A stretch of DNA of 13,253 nt, taken from Larix sibirica. Its lineage: Eukaryota > Streptophyta > Pinopsida > Pinales > Pinaceae. Shown one piece after another: positions 1-8,347 of this stretch. The stretch covers positions 28,596 through 41,848 of the forward strand of contig NWUY0300020119.1 in NCBI GenBank assembly GCA_004151065.3. The letters are read 5' to 3'. Each line of letters begins with the position of its first letter. Position 1 is the stretch's first letter. The notes under the pieces are model-generated. The model was given only the letters and a program-made list of their open reading frames with translations, was not told the origin of the DNA and searched no databases. A program made the position numbers and the translations under genes.

Positions 1-1008
1 ATAATATTGTTTGTAAATAAAATGATTGTTACGATTTGAATTTAAAACAACTAATTAATTGGATTGAGAGAGAGAGGAAGCAACATGTGGGATTGAGTCA
101 ATTTGTCACAAGAATTACTAATGCCTTTTTTCTAGTTTTACTTACCTCTTATTAATAATGTTATAAACAATTGTTGGCATTGTCAATTAGTTATAGTCAA
201 CGATGATAATATTATGTTCTCGTCGAATTTATTTTTGTTATTTGTTGAAAGTTAGATATCTTATTGATATGGACAAAGAATGTACTACTATACCAGTGGT
301 AGAAGATGAAACTTGCATTGCATACAATGCTAGAGAAAAATGCGAGGCTTTCTTGGCTACGAATAAGACCTTGTATTCCATATACATCTTTGATTGAACC
401 ATGTTACGGAGTATGTGTGTTTACATTGCCGCAAATTAGTTTGGAGCCTACTTCCAAGCAATTTCATTGTAAATGGCTTATTATCACAAAGAAAACAACC
501 AAGAGCCACAATATAATTGGGTTGTGTTTTTCATAGTTAGTAAGATGTAGAAATTAAATTAGCAAAGAGCTCGTTTTTTATGTGAACAATGTTGTAGTTG
601 TAAAATATTGTATAGTGTGCTATTGTGAATGTATGATTCGTATTTGCTCAAATAATTATGGCCAAAGAGGAATTATAACACATCGTAGCTTAACTTCTCC
701 TCCTTGACCAATTCTAGAACTCCAACGTGCCAAATTTTCTTAACTTTGGGTTTTATATTAAAAAAATGTAGAATACAACTAGAGCAAATAGTCAAGTTAC
801 ATATCTAAAATCAAAACTTGGAATTTATTGTTTAAACGAGGGTTGAACCCTCCAGCTTTCTAACGACCACAAAAATCCTAAAATATATATATGAGACTTC
901 TTGGTTTCAAGTACACCACGCTAGTGATCAATTCTAGAATGGTTTCTATTATGTCGATTCACCTTCACTTGATATCGATGAGTTTGCTATTGGAAGGGAG
1001 CTTATTAT

Positions 1009-1438
1009 CTATCGCATATAAGGGTTCTTAGATTTCATTTTCTCAGTGAAGGTATTGAGATGGGACTCATGGGAAGTCTCGTGCTTCACAAATTCACTTT
1101 TCATCACATCCTTAAAACTAAGGAGTTCCTTAGCAACAATAGACGATATCTTGGGAAGGGTGGGAACAACGTGTTCTTTTTTATGAAGGGACCCTTTTAG
1201 GAATATTCCCATCGCCACTACTACCAACCATGTTGCTCAATTTCTTTTTGTTTCAACCCCCATAGGTGGTGGAAGCAGTCTTTTGGTTAGACATCGAAGC
1301 ATTTTCAAGGGAAATGGCCACAATCCCTCCTCTGAAATCAAAACAAAGTTTTCCCCTTTGATTATATGGCTCATTAGCTTCATTCAAGCATACATTATCT
1401 TTCATCATATCATCCCCCATTTCATTCTCATCTTTCAA
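1009..1438 (-). pseudogene. Unrecognised minus-strand coding remnants in A1
   Basis: Two neighbouring minus-strand open stretches lie here: 1253-1438 (61 codons) and 1009-1227 (72 codons). The first contains the stretch NEANEPYNQRGK and is matched in A2 (about 9450-9600) by NEANEPYNKRGK in the same frame. Both copies also share a TGA right after a Gly-Gly pair, followed by a Lys-rich stretch (NKKKLSNMVG) that reads on in both. The second stretch is basic and hydrophilic. I recognise no family. The shared frame suggests descent from a protein carried by the repeat, but at roughly 80% DNA identity some frame sharing is expected anyway. No start context or intron can be fixed, and the present copies look broken. 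Confidence 0.3.
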
Positions 1439-1755
1439 TTTATTCTCTTTACAAATTGAGGCTAGTCCCCATAGTGGGCACTATCTCAAATCTTTACTTC
1501 AATAACAACATCGTCATTATCACCACCTCTTTCTTTGAAGGTTAGAAACTTGGGAAAAAAATTAGTGCATCTGAAGGAACACATATGAACTTCAAACAAA
1601 TATTTGAGGTCATAAACTATGGCTATAGATGCCTCTTTAACTTAAAGGGCTCCAACAATTGACCATATTAATTCACATGCAATAAATTTGCAATGGAAAT
1701 GCCCAAGAAATGAAAAGGCTTTGTGTAGTGATCGTTGACCCATAAATCGAGTCAC
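1435..1755 (-). pseudogene. Conserved unknown C-terminal fragment, copy in A1
   Basis: This is the A1 version of the minus-strand protein fragment described at 2294-2614. The upstream half reads DHYTKPFHFLGISI and the later half reads KEASIAIVYDLKYLFE, but the two lie in different frames: a one-base loss at the Lys-Lys-Ala position (near 1640) separates them. Further in-frame stops lie in the last third. The terminal TGA (1435-1437) sits at the same alignment position as in the other copies. It is a decayed copy with no recognised domain. Confidence 0.4.
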
Positions 1756-2145
1756 AACAAAGATATTGAACCATTGTACTTCATAAATAAGCAAAAGACA
1801 TTCAACATAAGAATAACACCAAGATATATAGAAAGGCCCTTAAGGTAGGGTAGCACCATCAATCACTTCTTATGAAAGGAATCACTTCACAAGCCATGCT
1901 TGCTACAATACAATTCACCCAACATATCTCATAAAATGATACTCATATATCTTTATACTTTCTCATGAGTATTCCTAATGGGCCTATGCCAACTACCCCT
2001 TATTATTCTATTTTTTCCTCTAACTATCCAGTGGGGCCATTTAATACCCATCAACTACCAAGTGGGCCTATTCCATGATTATGGCCACATTACTTACTTT
2101 ATCCCCTTGGGTACCTTCCTATGTACACAACACTCTATTAAAAAA

Positions 2146-2661
2146 TATGTAGACATTGAAGCATTTTTAAGGGAACTGGACACAATCCCTCCTCTAGTAT
2201 CAGAACCAAGTTTCCCCTTTGATTATATGGCTCACTAGCTTCATTAAATCATTCATTAGCTTTAATCATAAACATCTCACATTCCCTTCTCTTCTTTCAA
2301 GTTCTTCTCTCCACAAATCGGGGGTAGTCCCCGTACTTTGCATCATCTTGAATTTCTAATTCAATAACAACAACATCATCATCACCACATCCTTCTTTAA
2401 GGGCTAGGAACTCAGGAAAAATTTTAGTGCATCTGAAGGAACACAAATGAGCTTCAAATAAATATTTGGGATCATAACATGTGCCTATAGATGCCTTCTT
2501 TGACTCGAAGGACTCCAATAATTGACCATAATAATTAATGTGCATTAAATCTTTAATGGAAATGCCCAATAAATGAAAACGCTTCGTGTGGTGATCCTCA
2601 TCCCATAAATTGGATCACAACAAATATATATATAACCCTTATACTTCATAAATAACCAAAA
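2146..2661. repeat. Exact 516-bp repeat, first copy
   Basis: Every base from 2146 to 2661 equals 5910 to 6425 (constant offset 3764). The first mismatch on the right is 2662 (t) against 6426 (g), after which differences appear every few bases. On the left, identity starts exactly beside the n at 5909. The frame at 2297-2569 is therefore reproduced residue for residue at 6061-6333. Confidence 0.95.
2294..2614 (-). pseudogene. Conserved unknown C-terminal protein fragment, best copy
   Basis: An open minus-strand frame of about 106 codons runs from an upstream TGA (2615-2617) to a TGA at 2294-2296. Recognisable stretches in order are DHHTKRFHLLGISIKDLMH, NYYGQLLESF, YDPKYLFEAHLCSF, an acidic DDDVVVIELEI patch and a closing FVERRT. 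There is no ATG at the upstream end, so it appears to be the 3' part of a longer reading frame cut by decay or by an exon edge. The A1, A2 and A3 copies keep the same stretches and the same terminal stop. I see no signal peptide, zinc motif or catalytic signature, and no family I can name. It could be a protein encoded by the repeat or a captured host gene fragment. The identical copy lies at 6058-6378. Confidence 0.45.
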
Positions 2662-3225
2662 TACATTCACTATAAGAACAACACCAAGTTATAGAGAAAG
2701 ACTCTTAAGGTAGGGCCACACCATCAATTACTCTTTATGGAAGGAATCACTCCACAATCCATGCTTGCTATAAAACAATTCATCCAACATATATCATTGC
2801 AATGACACTTATATGTATTTTTACTTTCTCGTCAGTATTTCTCGGGGCATATGCCAACTACCCCTCATTATTATATTATTTATTATAACTACCTAGTATA
2901 CCTATTTATTATCCATCAACTACCAAGTAGACATATTCCATGGTTATGGTCACATTACATACATTATCCCCTTTGGGTACATCCATACGTACCCCATGTT
3001 ATCCTCCCTAGCTACATACAATAGTACAATCCAAGAATTTTTCTTAAGACAATTAAACAAAATTCTTTCTCATTACGACGTGCTCAACAATCCAGTAGGA
3101 GGGCCATATGAAATAGTTAATGCATTATCGCTAGGGTTTGCTCTGCGTCTTCGCTTCTGATCTCCTATGGGGACCTCCTTGGCCTCCTCTCCGAAGGGGG
3201 TCATCTCTCTGGAAAATATCTATAA

Positions 3226-4164
3226 GTGAGCCATCTCTCATGCTATTGTGGTGGATCTAAAGCTGATGCTTCCTATGAAGCCATATTTGTCAAGTTAGGT
3301 GCGGCTCTAGAAGTTTCGCTCTCCTGTGCCGTAGCAAACAACAAGGTGGCGACGCTCTCCGAGAAAGGGCTCATTGGGCATTTCACTAGACTCTGGTCAT
3401 CCTCAAGAGCAATCGAAATATGGCTAAACAAGAACCAACATCCATTAATTAAAGGAGAATCGATTCAAAACTTCTGTGGAAAGGGTTTCTATGTCTTCCT
3501 ATTTGAGTTCAAGGAGGATAAAGATCTCATATTCAAGAATGGCCCCTATTTTATGGGTCTGAGAGGTATGTACTTAAATCAATGGAATGCATCATTTGAA
3601 CCTGAAAAGGATATTTCCAATGTTGTTCCTATTTGGGTGAATCTACCTCACATGTCGCTTCACTATTGGGGAGACGACGACTTAAGGGCAATAGGAAATA
3701 CTTTGGGGAAGTATATAGACAGATTTGAATGCAAACCCCCACTATTTTCATGTTCTGAAATCCGCGTTGAAGTAGATTTGGAGAATGGTATACTTGAAGA
3801 AATAAACATCACCATGGACGGCTGGTGTCATCTACAGAAGGTGGACTATGAAAAAATCCCCTTTAAATGAAAATTTTGCCACGAGTACGGACACTTTGCA
3901 AGAAAATGTGCAAAAAAGAAGGCCATGGAAGAATATTTAAACAAGGAAGAAGGTTGGAATGTGGTCAAAAAAAAGGGAAGAAAAGAACAACAGACAATTC
4001 AACCCCCCCCTCCTGCGAAGAGAAAAGATGCCCCTTCAGGAAGCAGGTTTTAGGATTTAGCCTCTCAGGAAGAGGAGGAGGAAGGGGAAATGAGAGAAGA
4101 AAAGATAGAAAAGGAGAAAAAGATCGACCTAACACCGAATAAGAGGAAAATGGAAACATTCTAG
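3226..4164 (+). pseudogene. LINE-1 ORF1 (DUF4283-like, CCHC knuckle), broken
   Basis: ORF1 proteins of plant L1 elements bind the element RNA. The open part (3226-3867, 214 codons from a GTG that is probably not the true start, since a TAA precedes it) carries a DUF4283-like domain: LIGHFTRLW, KGFYVFLFEF, a WNASFEPEKD stretch, VPIWVNLPHM, then an IRVEVDLE strand and an IPFK end. TGA at 3868-3870 falls where the first Cys of a CCHC knuckle is expected; in the same frame Cys (3877), His (3892) and Cys (3907) follow with the proper CX2CX4HX4C spacing. Beyond it come a GWNVVKKKGRK motif typical of this tail, a proline run and a Glu/Lys-rich tail, with further in-frame TAGs at 4051 and 4162. The knuckle and tail are in frame with the domain, so only substitutions have broken this part. 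Confidence 0.85.
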
Positions 4165-4474
4165 TCACGGAAAAATCAGCTAAGTCGGTCAAGGAGATCC
4201 GCTCAAAGTCATCAGGATTAGTGACTATATCAAAATCCAAGATCTCACAAGAAGAATCGATAGAAATAAGGGAGGAGGAGAAATAACAACCAGGGAAAAA
4301 GGGACAGAAATCAAATAGGACACATAGGGAGGAGCAAGCTGAGAAAGAAAAGGGGGAAGGGAAACAAGCCAGTCTAGACCAACATATCAAGATAATCTCT
4401 ACTCCAGGAAAGCAACCAATAGGGGCATTTGAGAATTTGAACGTAAAAAACCCTCCCTCAATCACTCGTAAATA

Positions 4475-5908
4475 ATGAAAATAGTCTTATAAGACTAGAG
4501 AGGATTAGGAGGTAAAATCAAAATGGAAGCCATTAAAAATATGACAAAAAACGAGAAAATCTCTATAATCCTCATCTAGGAGACAAACATGAGTGAGGAA
4601 GAATGTAAAGAAACTATGAAAAGGATATGGAAGAACAACAAGAGCAAATCGATTGTAGTAGTAGGAAAATTTGAGGGAATCTCCATCTAGTGGGATGTTC
4701 GCAGATTCTATAGAACAAAAGAATGGAAGAACCCTAACTGGATCATGGTTGAACTAAACGACCAAATAGAAAATGAAATAATACATATATATAATGTATA
4801 CAGACTGGTTCTTCATCATAAAAAGCTCGACTTTTGGCTTTCCTTTGAAGACCTTCTAAGATTGAATCTCCACCATCAAAGTAGAGTAGCAGGGGATTTC
4901 AACTCCACAGTCTCCCTCAATGAAAAAGGAGGAGTAAGAGTCAGGGATCCCTATGGAGAGAATTTGGAAGACTTGCAAGCCTTATGGAATCTCACTGATA
5001 TCAAGCCCAAGAAAGGAAAATACACATGGAGCAACAAAATATTAGGAACTGGGTATATAGCAGCGCGCCTCGATATAATTCTGGTAAGTGAATATTTCAT
5101 TCCAAAAAGCACTATTCCTATCTCCGAAATTCTTCCTTCTACTGTTTCAGATCACAAACCTCTTCTTCTTGAATGTTTACTGCCCGATTTAAGTGGCCCA
5201 CTCCCTTTTAAGTTTTCTCCATCACAGATCAATGAGGATGAACTCTATAATATAGTCAAAGAGGCATGGCATCCTTATGTCCAAGGGACCCTAGGTTTTA
5301 TTTGGGAGGCAAAATTGAGAGCCACCAAAGCAGCTATTAAGTCTCGGGTAAAAACTTGAAATGACTCTGCCGCATCCTGTAGGTAAAAGATTCGAGAACT
5401 AGGAAGATTGCAAGAAGAGATGGAGCAAAGTGAAATAATTGAAGAGACGATAGAAAAGGAGAAAATGTTGGGGGAAGAGATACAAAAAATGGAAAAAAGG
5501 AGGAAGAAGAATGGAGAATAAATTCAAGAAGCCTTTGGCTGAAGGGCAGGAGATAGAAACACCAAATACTTTCATAATCAGTATAAAGAAAGAATGAGAG
5601 GAAACACTATATTGGAGCTAGAAAATGAGAATGGAGAAAAAAATATCCACGATGCAGAGAATTAAAGATGTTGCTTTTAGGAATTTTTTTTCTTTGTACC
5701 AAGTGGAGGAAGAAGAGGAGTTGGAGGAACGTCAGTTTCTCTACAGGAACATTCCATACCTTGTTTCTAATGAATACAATTAATCTCTTCTTGGGAAAAT
5801 ATCGGAGGCATAGGTTATAGATTCTATTTGGTCCCTGCATCCTAGAAAGGCTCCTGGACCGAACGGGTTTCCCTTTTGTTTTTATAGAAGATATTGGAGC
5901 ATTATAAA
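4475..5908 (+). pseudogene. LINE-1 ORF2 (EEP endonuclease, start of RT), broken
   Basis: ORF2 of L1 elements nicks the target and copies the RNA into the break. I choose ATG 4475 because MKIV followed by RGLGGKIKMEAIKN fits the usual ORF2 opening, although TAA (4490) and TAG (4496) lie between. The EEP domain shows a stop at 4577 where the Gln of the QET motif is expected (the Glu remains), another stop at 4688, then intact GDFN (4892-4903), KGKYTWSN, AARLDIILVSE and SDH (5147-5155). Stops follow at 5357 and 5384. A coiled, Glu/Lys-rich linker leads to SRSLWLK, then one extra g near 5546 shifts the frame to AGDRNTKYFH. The last part (5826-5908) reads SLHPRKAPGPNGFPFCFYRR, the first reverse transcriptase block. 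Everything downstream is absent. I am confident of the family and of its being dead. Confidence 0.88.
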
Positions 5909-5909
5909 N
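5909..5909. other. Ambiguous base n: probable contig join
   Basis: This is the only non-ACGT base in the window. It separates LINE-1 coding sequence on the left from family A sequence on the right, and the exact 516-bp copy of 2146-2661 starts at the very next base. That combination fits a join between assembled pieces better than an ordinary miscall. Confidence 0.65.
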
Positions 5910-6425
5910 TATGTAGACATTGAAGCATTTTTAAGGGAACTGGACACAATCCCTCCTCTAGTATCAGAACCAAGTTTCCCCTTTGATTATATGGCTCACT
6001 AGCTTCATTAAATCATTCATTAGCTTTAATCATAAACATCTCACATTCCCTTCTCTTCTTTCAAGTTCTTCTCTCCACAAATCGGGGGTAGTCCCCGTAC
6101 TTTGCATCATCTTGAATTTCTAATTCAATAACAACAACATCATCATCACCACATCCTTCTTTAAGGGCTAGGAACTCAGGAAAAATTTTAGTGCATCTGA
6201 AGGAACACAAATGAGCTTCAAATAAATATTTGGGATCATAACATGTGCCTATAGATGCCTTCTTTGACTCGAAGGACTCCAATAATTGACCATAATAATT
6301 AATGTGCATTAAATCTTTAATGGAAATGCCCAATAAATGAAAACGCTTCGTGTGGTGATCCTCATCCCATAAATTGGATCACAACAAATATATATATAAC
6401 CCTTATACTTCATAAATAACCAAAA
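5910..6425. repeat. Exact 516-bp repeat, second copy
   Basis: Identical to 2146-2661 without a single difference. After 6425 the two copies fall at once to about 80-85% similarity, and the 6426-6760 sequence looks at least as close to A2 as to A1'. Confidence 0.95.
6058..6378 (-). pseudogene. Conserved unknown C-terminal fragment, copy in A3
   Basis: This is base-for-base the same frame as 2294-2614, because it lies in the exact repeat. It cannot count as independent evidence of conservation. A separate minus-strand frame at 6309-6491 overlaps it and reads through into a hydrophobic stretch (YLGVILMVNVFWLFMKYKG) that might be an upstream exon or simply another frame; I cannot decide. Confidence 0.4.
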
Positions 6426-6823
6426 GACATTCACCATAAGAATAACACCAAGATATAGAGAAAGACCCTTAAGGTAGGGTAACACCCTCAATCATTTCTT
6501 ATGGAAGGAACCACTCCACAAGCCATGCTTGGTACAATATAAGTCATCCAACATCTCTCATACAATGATACTCATGTATATTTAGACTTTCTCATGGGTA
6601 TTCCTGAGGGGCCTATGCCAAGTAACCCTTATTGTTATATAATTTCCTCTAATTACCCAGTGGGGCTATTTAACATCCACCAAATATCGAGTGGGCCTAT
6701 TCTATAATTATGGTTACATTACATACATTGTCCCCTTGGGTACCTCCCTAGGTACATGACGAACTATTATAAACTATTTTTTTCTTATGGGAGTGGAGGA
6801 AAATTCTCCACTTTGAGTATTGG

Positions 6824-6905
6824 TATGACCCAAGGGGGGCATATATGGGGTTAAATGTATATGATATGACCCCAAGGGAACATATATGGGGCTAAACGTA
6901 TATGC
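6824..6905. repeat. Two 41-bp imperfect tandem repeats (A3)
   Basis: Two units start with tatgaccc at 6824 and tatgacccc at 6865, each followed by an aaggg, catatatgggg, ctaaa/ttaaa and gtatatg series. The same doublet occurs in A2 at 10382 and 10423, also 41 bp apart, so it predates the spread of these copies. The first unit is also the left arm of an inverted repeat with 7119-7159. Confidence 0.8.
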
Positions 6906-7159
6906 AATAAATCAAATGTATATATAATAGGGTTAGCCTAATGAAGGGCGCACATGTGAAATTAGTGAATAGGTATACATAGAGGTAATGTAGTCATTAT
7001 TGAGGGAGGATCCAAAATGGACGAGTGAATGTATTGGGGTATTTGGGGGAGGTTATTGTATTCTTCAAGGACTTACTATATAACTCATATCTCTTATCCA
7101 TATTGTACTTGTGATCCACATTTACATTTAACCCTGTATATGCCCTCCCTTTGGTCATA
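6824..7159. repeat. 336-bp segment bounded by ~40-bp inverted repeats
   Basis: The arm 6824-6863 is the reverse complement of 7119-7159 with about 35 of 41 aligned positions matching and one gap. Shared cores are tacatttaaccc, tatatgccc and ggtcata on the right arm. The interior (about 255 bp) has no reading frame of note but contains a TATA-like actatataactc near 7072-7083. The layout resembles a foldback or MITE-type element, or the terminus of a larger DNA transposon with subterminal repeats. I found no clear target-site duplication outside the arms. Confidence 0.7.
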
Positions 7160-7160
7160 A

Positions 7161-7930
7161 CGTGTACTCTCTAGCTATTTGTGCCAAAAATATTCAATCA
7201 CCAACCATTTTAGCAATAAAATGGTTTCTCCTCCCAACCAATATTCAGATATACGTGAATTTTTTTTCCTTTCCAGCCAATAAATTCCCTGCCTCTTGAG
7301 TAAGAGCTTGGGGTTCCCTTGTTAAAATAGTTTTCTTAAGCTTCCTAACGAAATGATATTGTATTTTGCAAAATTGTTGTTGAGCTTTATGCCTCCAAAA
7401 GAAAGAATATCCAAAAGAAACAAGTTCAACATTCAAATTCACATTCTCCTTGGGAACCAAATGCAAAAAGGCCATGCCAAAAAATAGGGTGAAATCAAAT
7501 ATGCAAACATTTAAAATTTATTGGCAGCTTGGTGATTAGTGAACTTGTGGGAGATTTCATTTGAAATCATTTATCCCTAATAAAAATTCTTCTTTTTAAC
7601 TGAATTTATCTTTGTGGAGTATTTCTTAAAATAAGATGAGATCTAACCTGATAGGATGTGTGGCAATAGAATCTTAGAAGCTAACTGAATTTGTGGTAGG
7701 GACTTTAATGAATACATGGGAACAACAAAAAGACAATTTTATTTTTTTATTGTACATTGTTAAGTAGCAACCCATCTTTCTTGCAAGGGAGATAGTGAGA
7801 ACAAACCTCTATCGTATGCAACATCATTTGAAAGTAAAGTGTTGTCACTTTTGTATGTTAAACAAGCGACAAGAAGAACAAGTTTTAGTGGAAGCATTGT
7901 GTTTTTTGAGTATGTAAGAGTGTACCCATT
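7161..7930. other. AT-rich spacer without recognised feature
   Basis: I see no homology here to the family A copies or the LINEs. A 76-codon ATG-initiated minus-strand frame lies at 7245-7475 (it contains GYSFFWRHKAQQQF), but it matches nothing I know and has no second copy in the window to support it. The rest is AT-rich with homopolymer T and A tracts and scattered stops in all frames. A2 homology starts again near 7931-7945. Confidence 0.5.
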
Positions 7931-8097
7931 ATGAATAGTGATGTTGTTCGTAACTACAATAATTGTTGGGTTTTGATTTTAAAACAACTAATTAATTAGG
8001 TTGAGAGGGAGAGGAAGCAACATACGGGAATGAGTCAATTTGTGCGAAGAACTAGCAGTGCCTTTATTCCAATCTTAGTTGCCTTTTATTAATAACA

Positions 8098-8113
8098 TTA
8101 TAAATAATTGTTG
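8098..8113. repeat. Left target-site duplication of SINE-like element
   Basis: The 16-mer ttataaataattgttg precedes the insertion. The right copy at 8332-8347 is ttacaaacaattgttg (two differences), and the empty site in A1 at 161-176 is ttataaacaattgttg (one difference from each). Confidence 0.85.
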
Positions 8114-8331
8114 TTAAATCCCACTGGATAGGTTGGTTTCGACAAGCCTTCGAACCTCGCAAGGTAGTTGCAGGGCGGAGACACTTAAAGTCCAACCATG
8201 CTAAGTGTTGGTGTGTCCCAAACGGAGTGCAATCATTTAGTGGTTTTGATGGCTTAGATGCCCTTGGGTCAAAGTTTCTTAGACCACATACTAGTCCCAC
8301 AAGTCACAGACAAACTAGCAAAAAAAAAAGG
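8114..8331 (+). mobile_element. SINE-like non-autonomous retroelement, 218 bp
   Basis: This block is missing at the matching point of A1 (between 176 and 177) and is flanked in A2 by 16-bp duplications. It ends with a run of ten A (8320-8329) plus gg, as expected for an element copied by LINE machinery, which gives the plus orientation. A cttcgaacctc at 8148-8158 resembles a decayed RNA polymerase III box B; a box A is not convincing. Arms acactta (8181-8187) and taagtgt (8202-8208) could form a small hairpin. It has no coding capacity. Size, tail and duplication support a SINE; the tRNA ancestry is only suggested. Confidence 0.75.
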
Positions 8332-8347
8332 TTACAAACAATTGTTG
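8332..8347. repeat. Right target-site duplication of SINE-like element
   Basis: The 16-mer ttacaaacaattgttg follows the A-tail and repeats the sequence at 8098-8113 with two T/C differences, which suggests an old insertion. Confidence 0.85.

Larger units (their letters stand above)
1..2145. repeat. Family A repeat, copy A1
   Basis: This is a long dispersed repeat of unknown class. It aligns almost end to end with 7931-10340 in the same orientation at roughly 80% by eye, with small indels. Anchor matches include the block at 840-1000 (against about 9030-9170), the block at 1095-1290 (against about 9277-9480) and the block at 1800-2140 (against about 9975-10340). It may begin before the window. 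Part of it (1009-1755) carries minus-strand coding remnants. The first 1000 bases are AT-rich with only short open frames; the plus-strand frames at 203-397 and 306-536 have partial counterparts in A2 broken by indels. A short GA run lies near 65-76. There are no TG...CA ends, primer-binding site or polyprotein, so I do not assign a class. Confidence 0.85.
2146..3080. repeat. Family A partial copy A1', tandem to A1
   Basis: At 2146 the sequence jumps back to an internal point of the unit. Positions 2151 onward (agacattgaagc) align with 1289 onward (agacatcgaagc), an offset of about 862, so 1289-2140 and 2151-3000 form an imperfect direct duplication. The copy runs through the same landmarks as A1 and A2, including the ccccttgggtac motif, a roughly 28-bp extra segment near 2985-3010, and a cctccctagctacat block. 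Homology fades near 3075-3085, where LINE-1 begins. The first 516 bases are identical to 5910-6425; the rest is only about 80-85% similar to A3. Confidence 0.75.
3100..5908 (+). mobile_element. LINE-1: decayed plant L1-type retrotransposon, truncated 3'
   Basis: Order of parts: a short GC-richer leader with a ctagggttt motif (about 3127-3225), ORF1 (DUF4283-like, zinc knuckle, basic/acidic tail), then ORF2 (EEP, linker, first block of reverse transcriptase). The left edge is uncertain within about 3080-3130, where family A homology ends. The right side is cut at 5908 beside the n, inside the first reverse transcriptase block, so the palm with its catalytic Asp pair, the 3' UTR and the A-tail are missing. 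Several in-frame stops and at least one frameshift make it non-autonomous. It belongs to a different subfamily from LINE-2, judging by the differing ORF1 and EEP sequences. Confidence 0.85.
5910..7160. repeat. Family A copy A3
   Basis: This copy starts in the middle of the unit, directly after the n, and runs through the same landmarks as A2: the block at 6426-6760 aligns with about 9986-10320, and 6761-6990 aligns with about 10323-10549. It is the only copy that continues uninterrupted past the point where LINE-2 sits in A2 (6990/6991), so it supplies the pre-insertion sequence. The far end carries an inverted repeat, described separately. No gene is visible on the plus strand. Confidence 0.8.

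Noticed and set aside
203-536. Plus-strand frames with some shared residues between A1 and A2 (about 8380-8700)
   Set aside because: Frameshifts and stops separate the copies and no motif is recognisable; the agreement is no more than expected from general DNA similarity.
1978-2238. 86-codon plus-strand frame with a hydrophobic start, and its relative at 10061-10336
   Set aside because: The two frames match only because the DNA does; the initiation points differ, A1' and A3 do not keep the frame, and no domain is evident.
3867-4142. Plus-strand 91-codon basic frame after LINE-1 ORF1
   Set aside because: It is a shifted frame over the zinc knuckle and tail; the true frame continues ORF1 and holds the CCHC residues.
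3965-4465. 166-codon minus-strand open frame rich in Ser, Phe and Cys
   Set aside because: It is the complement of the purine-rich Glu/Lys tail of LINE-1 ORF1; few stops are expected there on the opposite strand.
7245-7475. 76-codon minus-strand ATG frame
   Set aside because: It has no second copy, no recognised motif and no flanking gene structure; it is mentioned only as content of the spacer.
8140-8160. Possible tRNA gene from the TTCGAACC stretch
   Set aside because: No cloverleaf with acceptor and anticodon arms can be built around it; it fits a decayed SINE box B at most.
8064-8300. 78-codon minus-strand frame
   Set aside because: It runs across the SINE-like insertion and its target duplication, so it arose by chance with the insertion.
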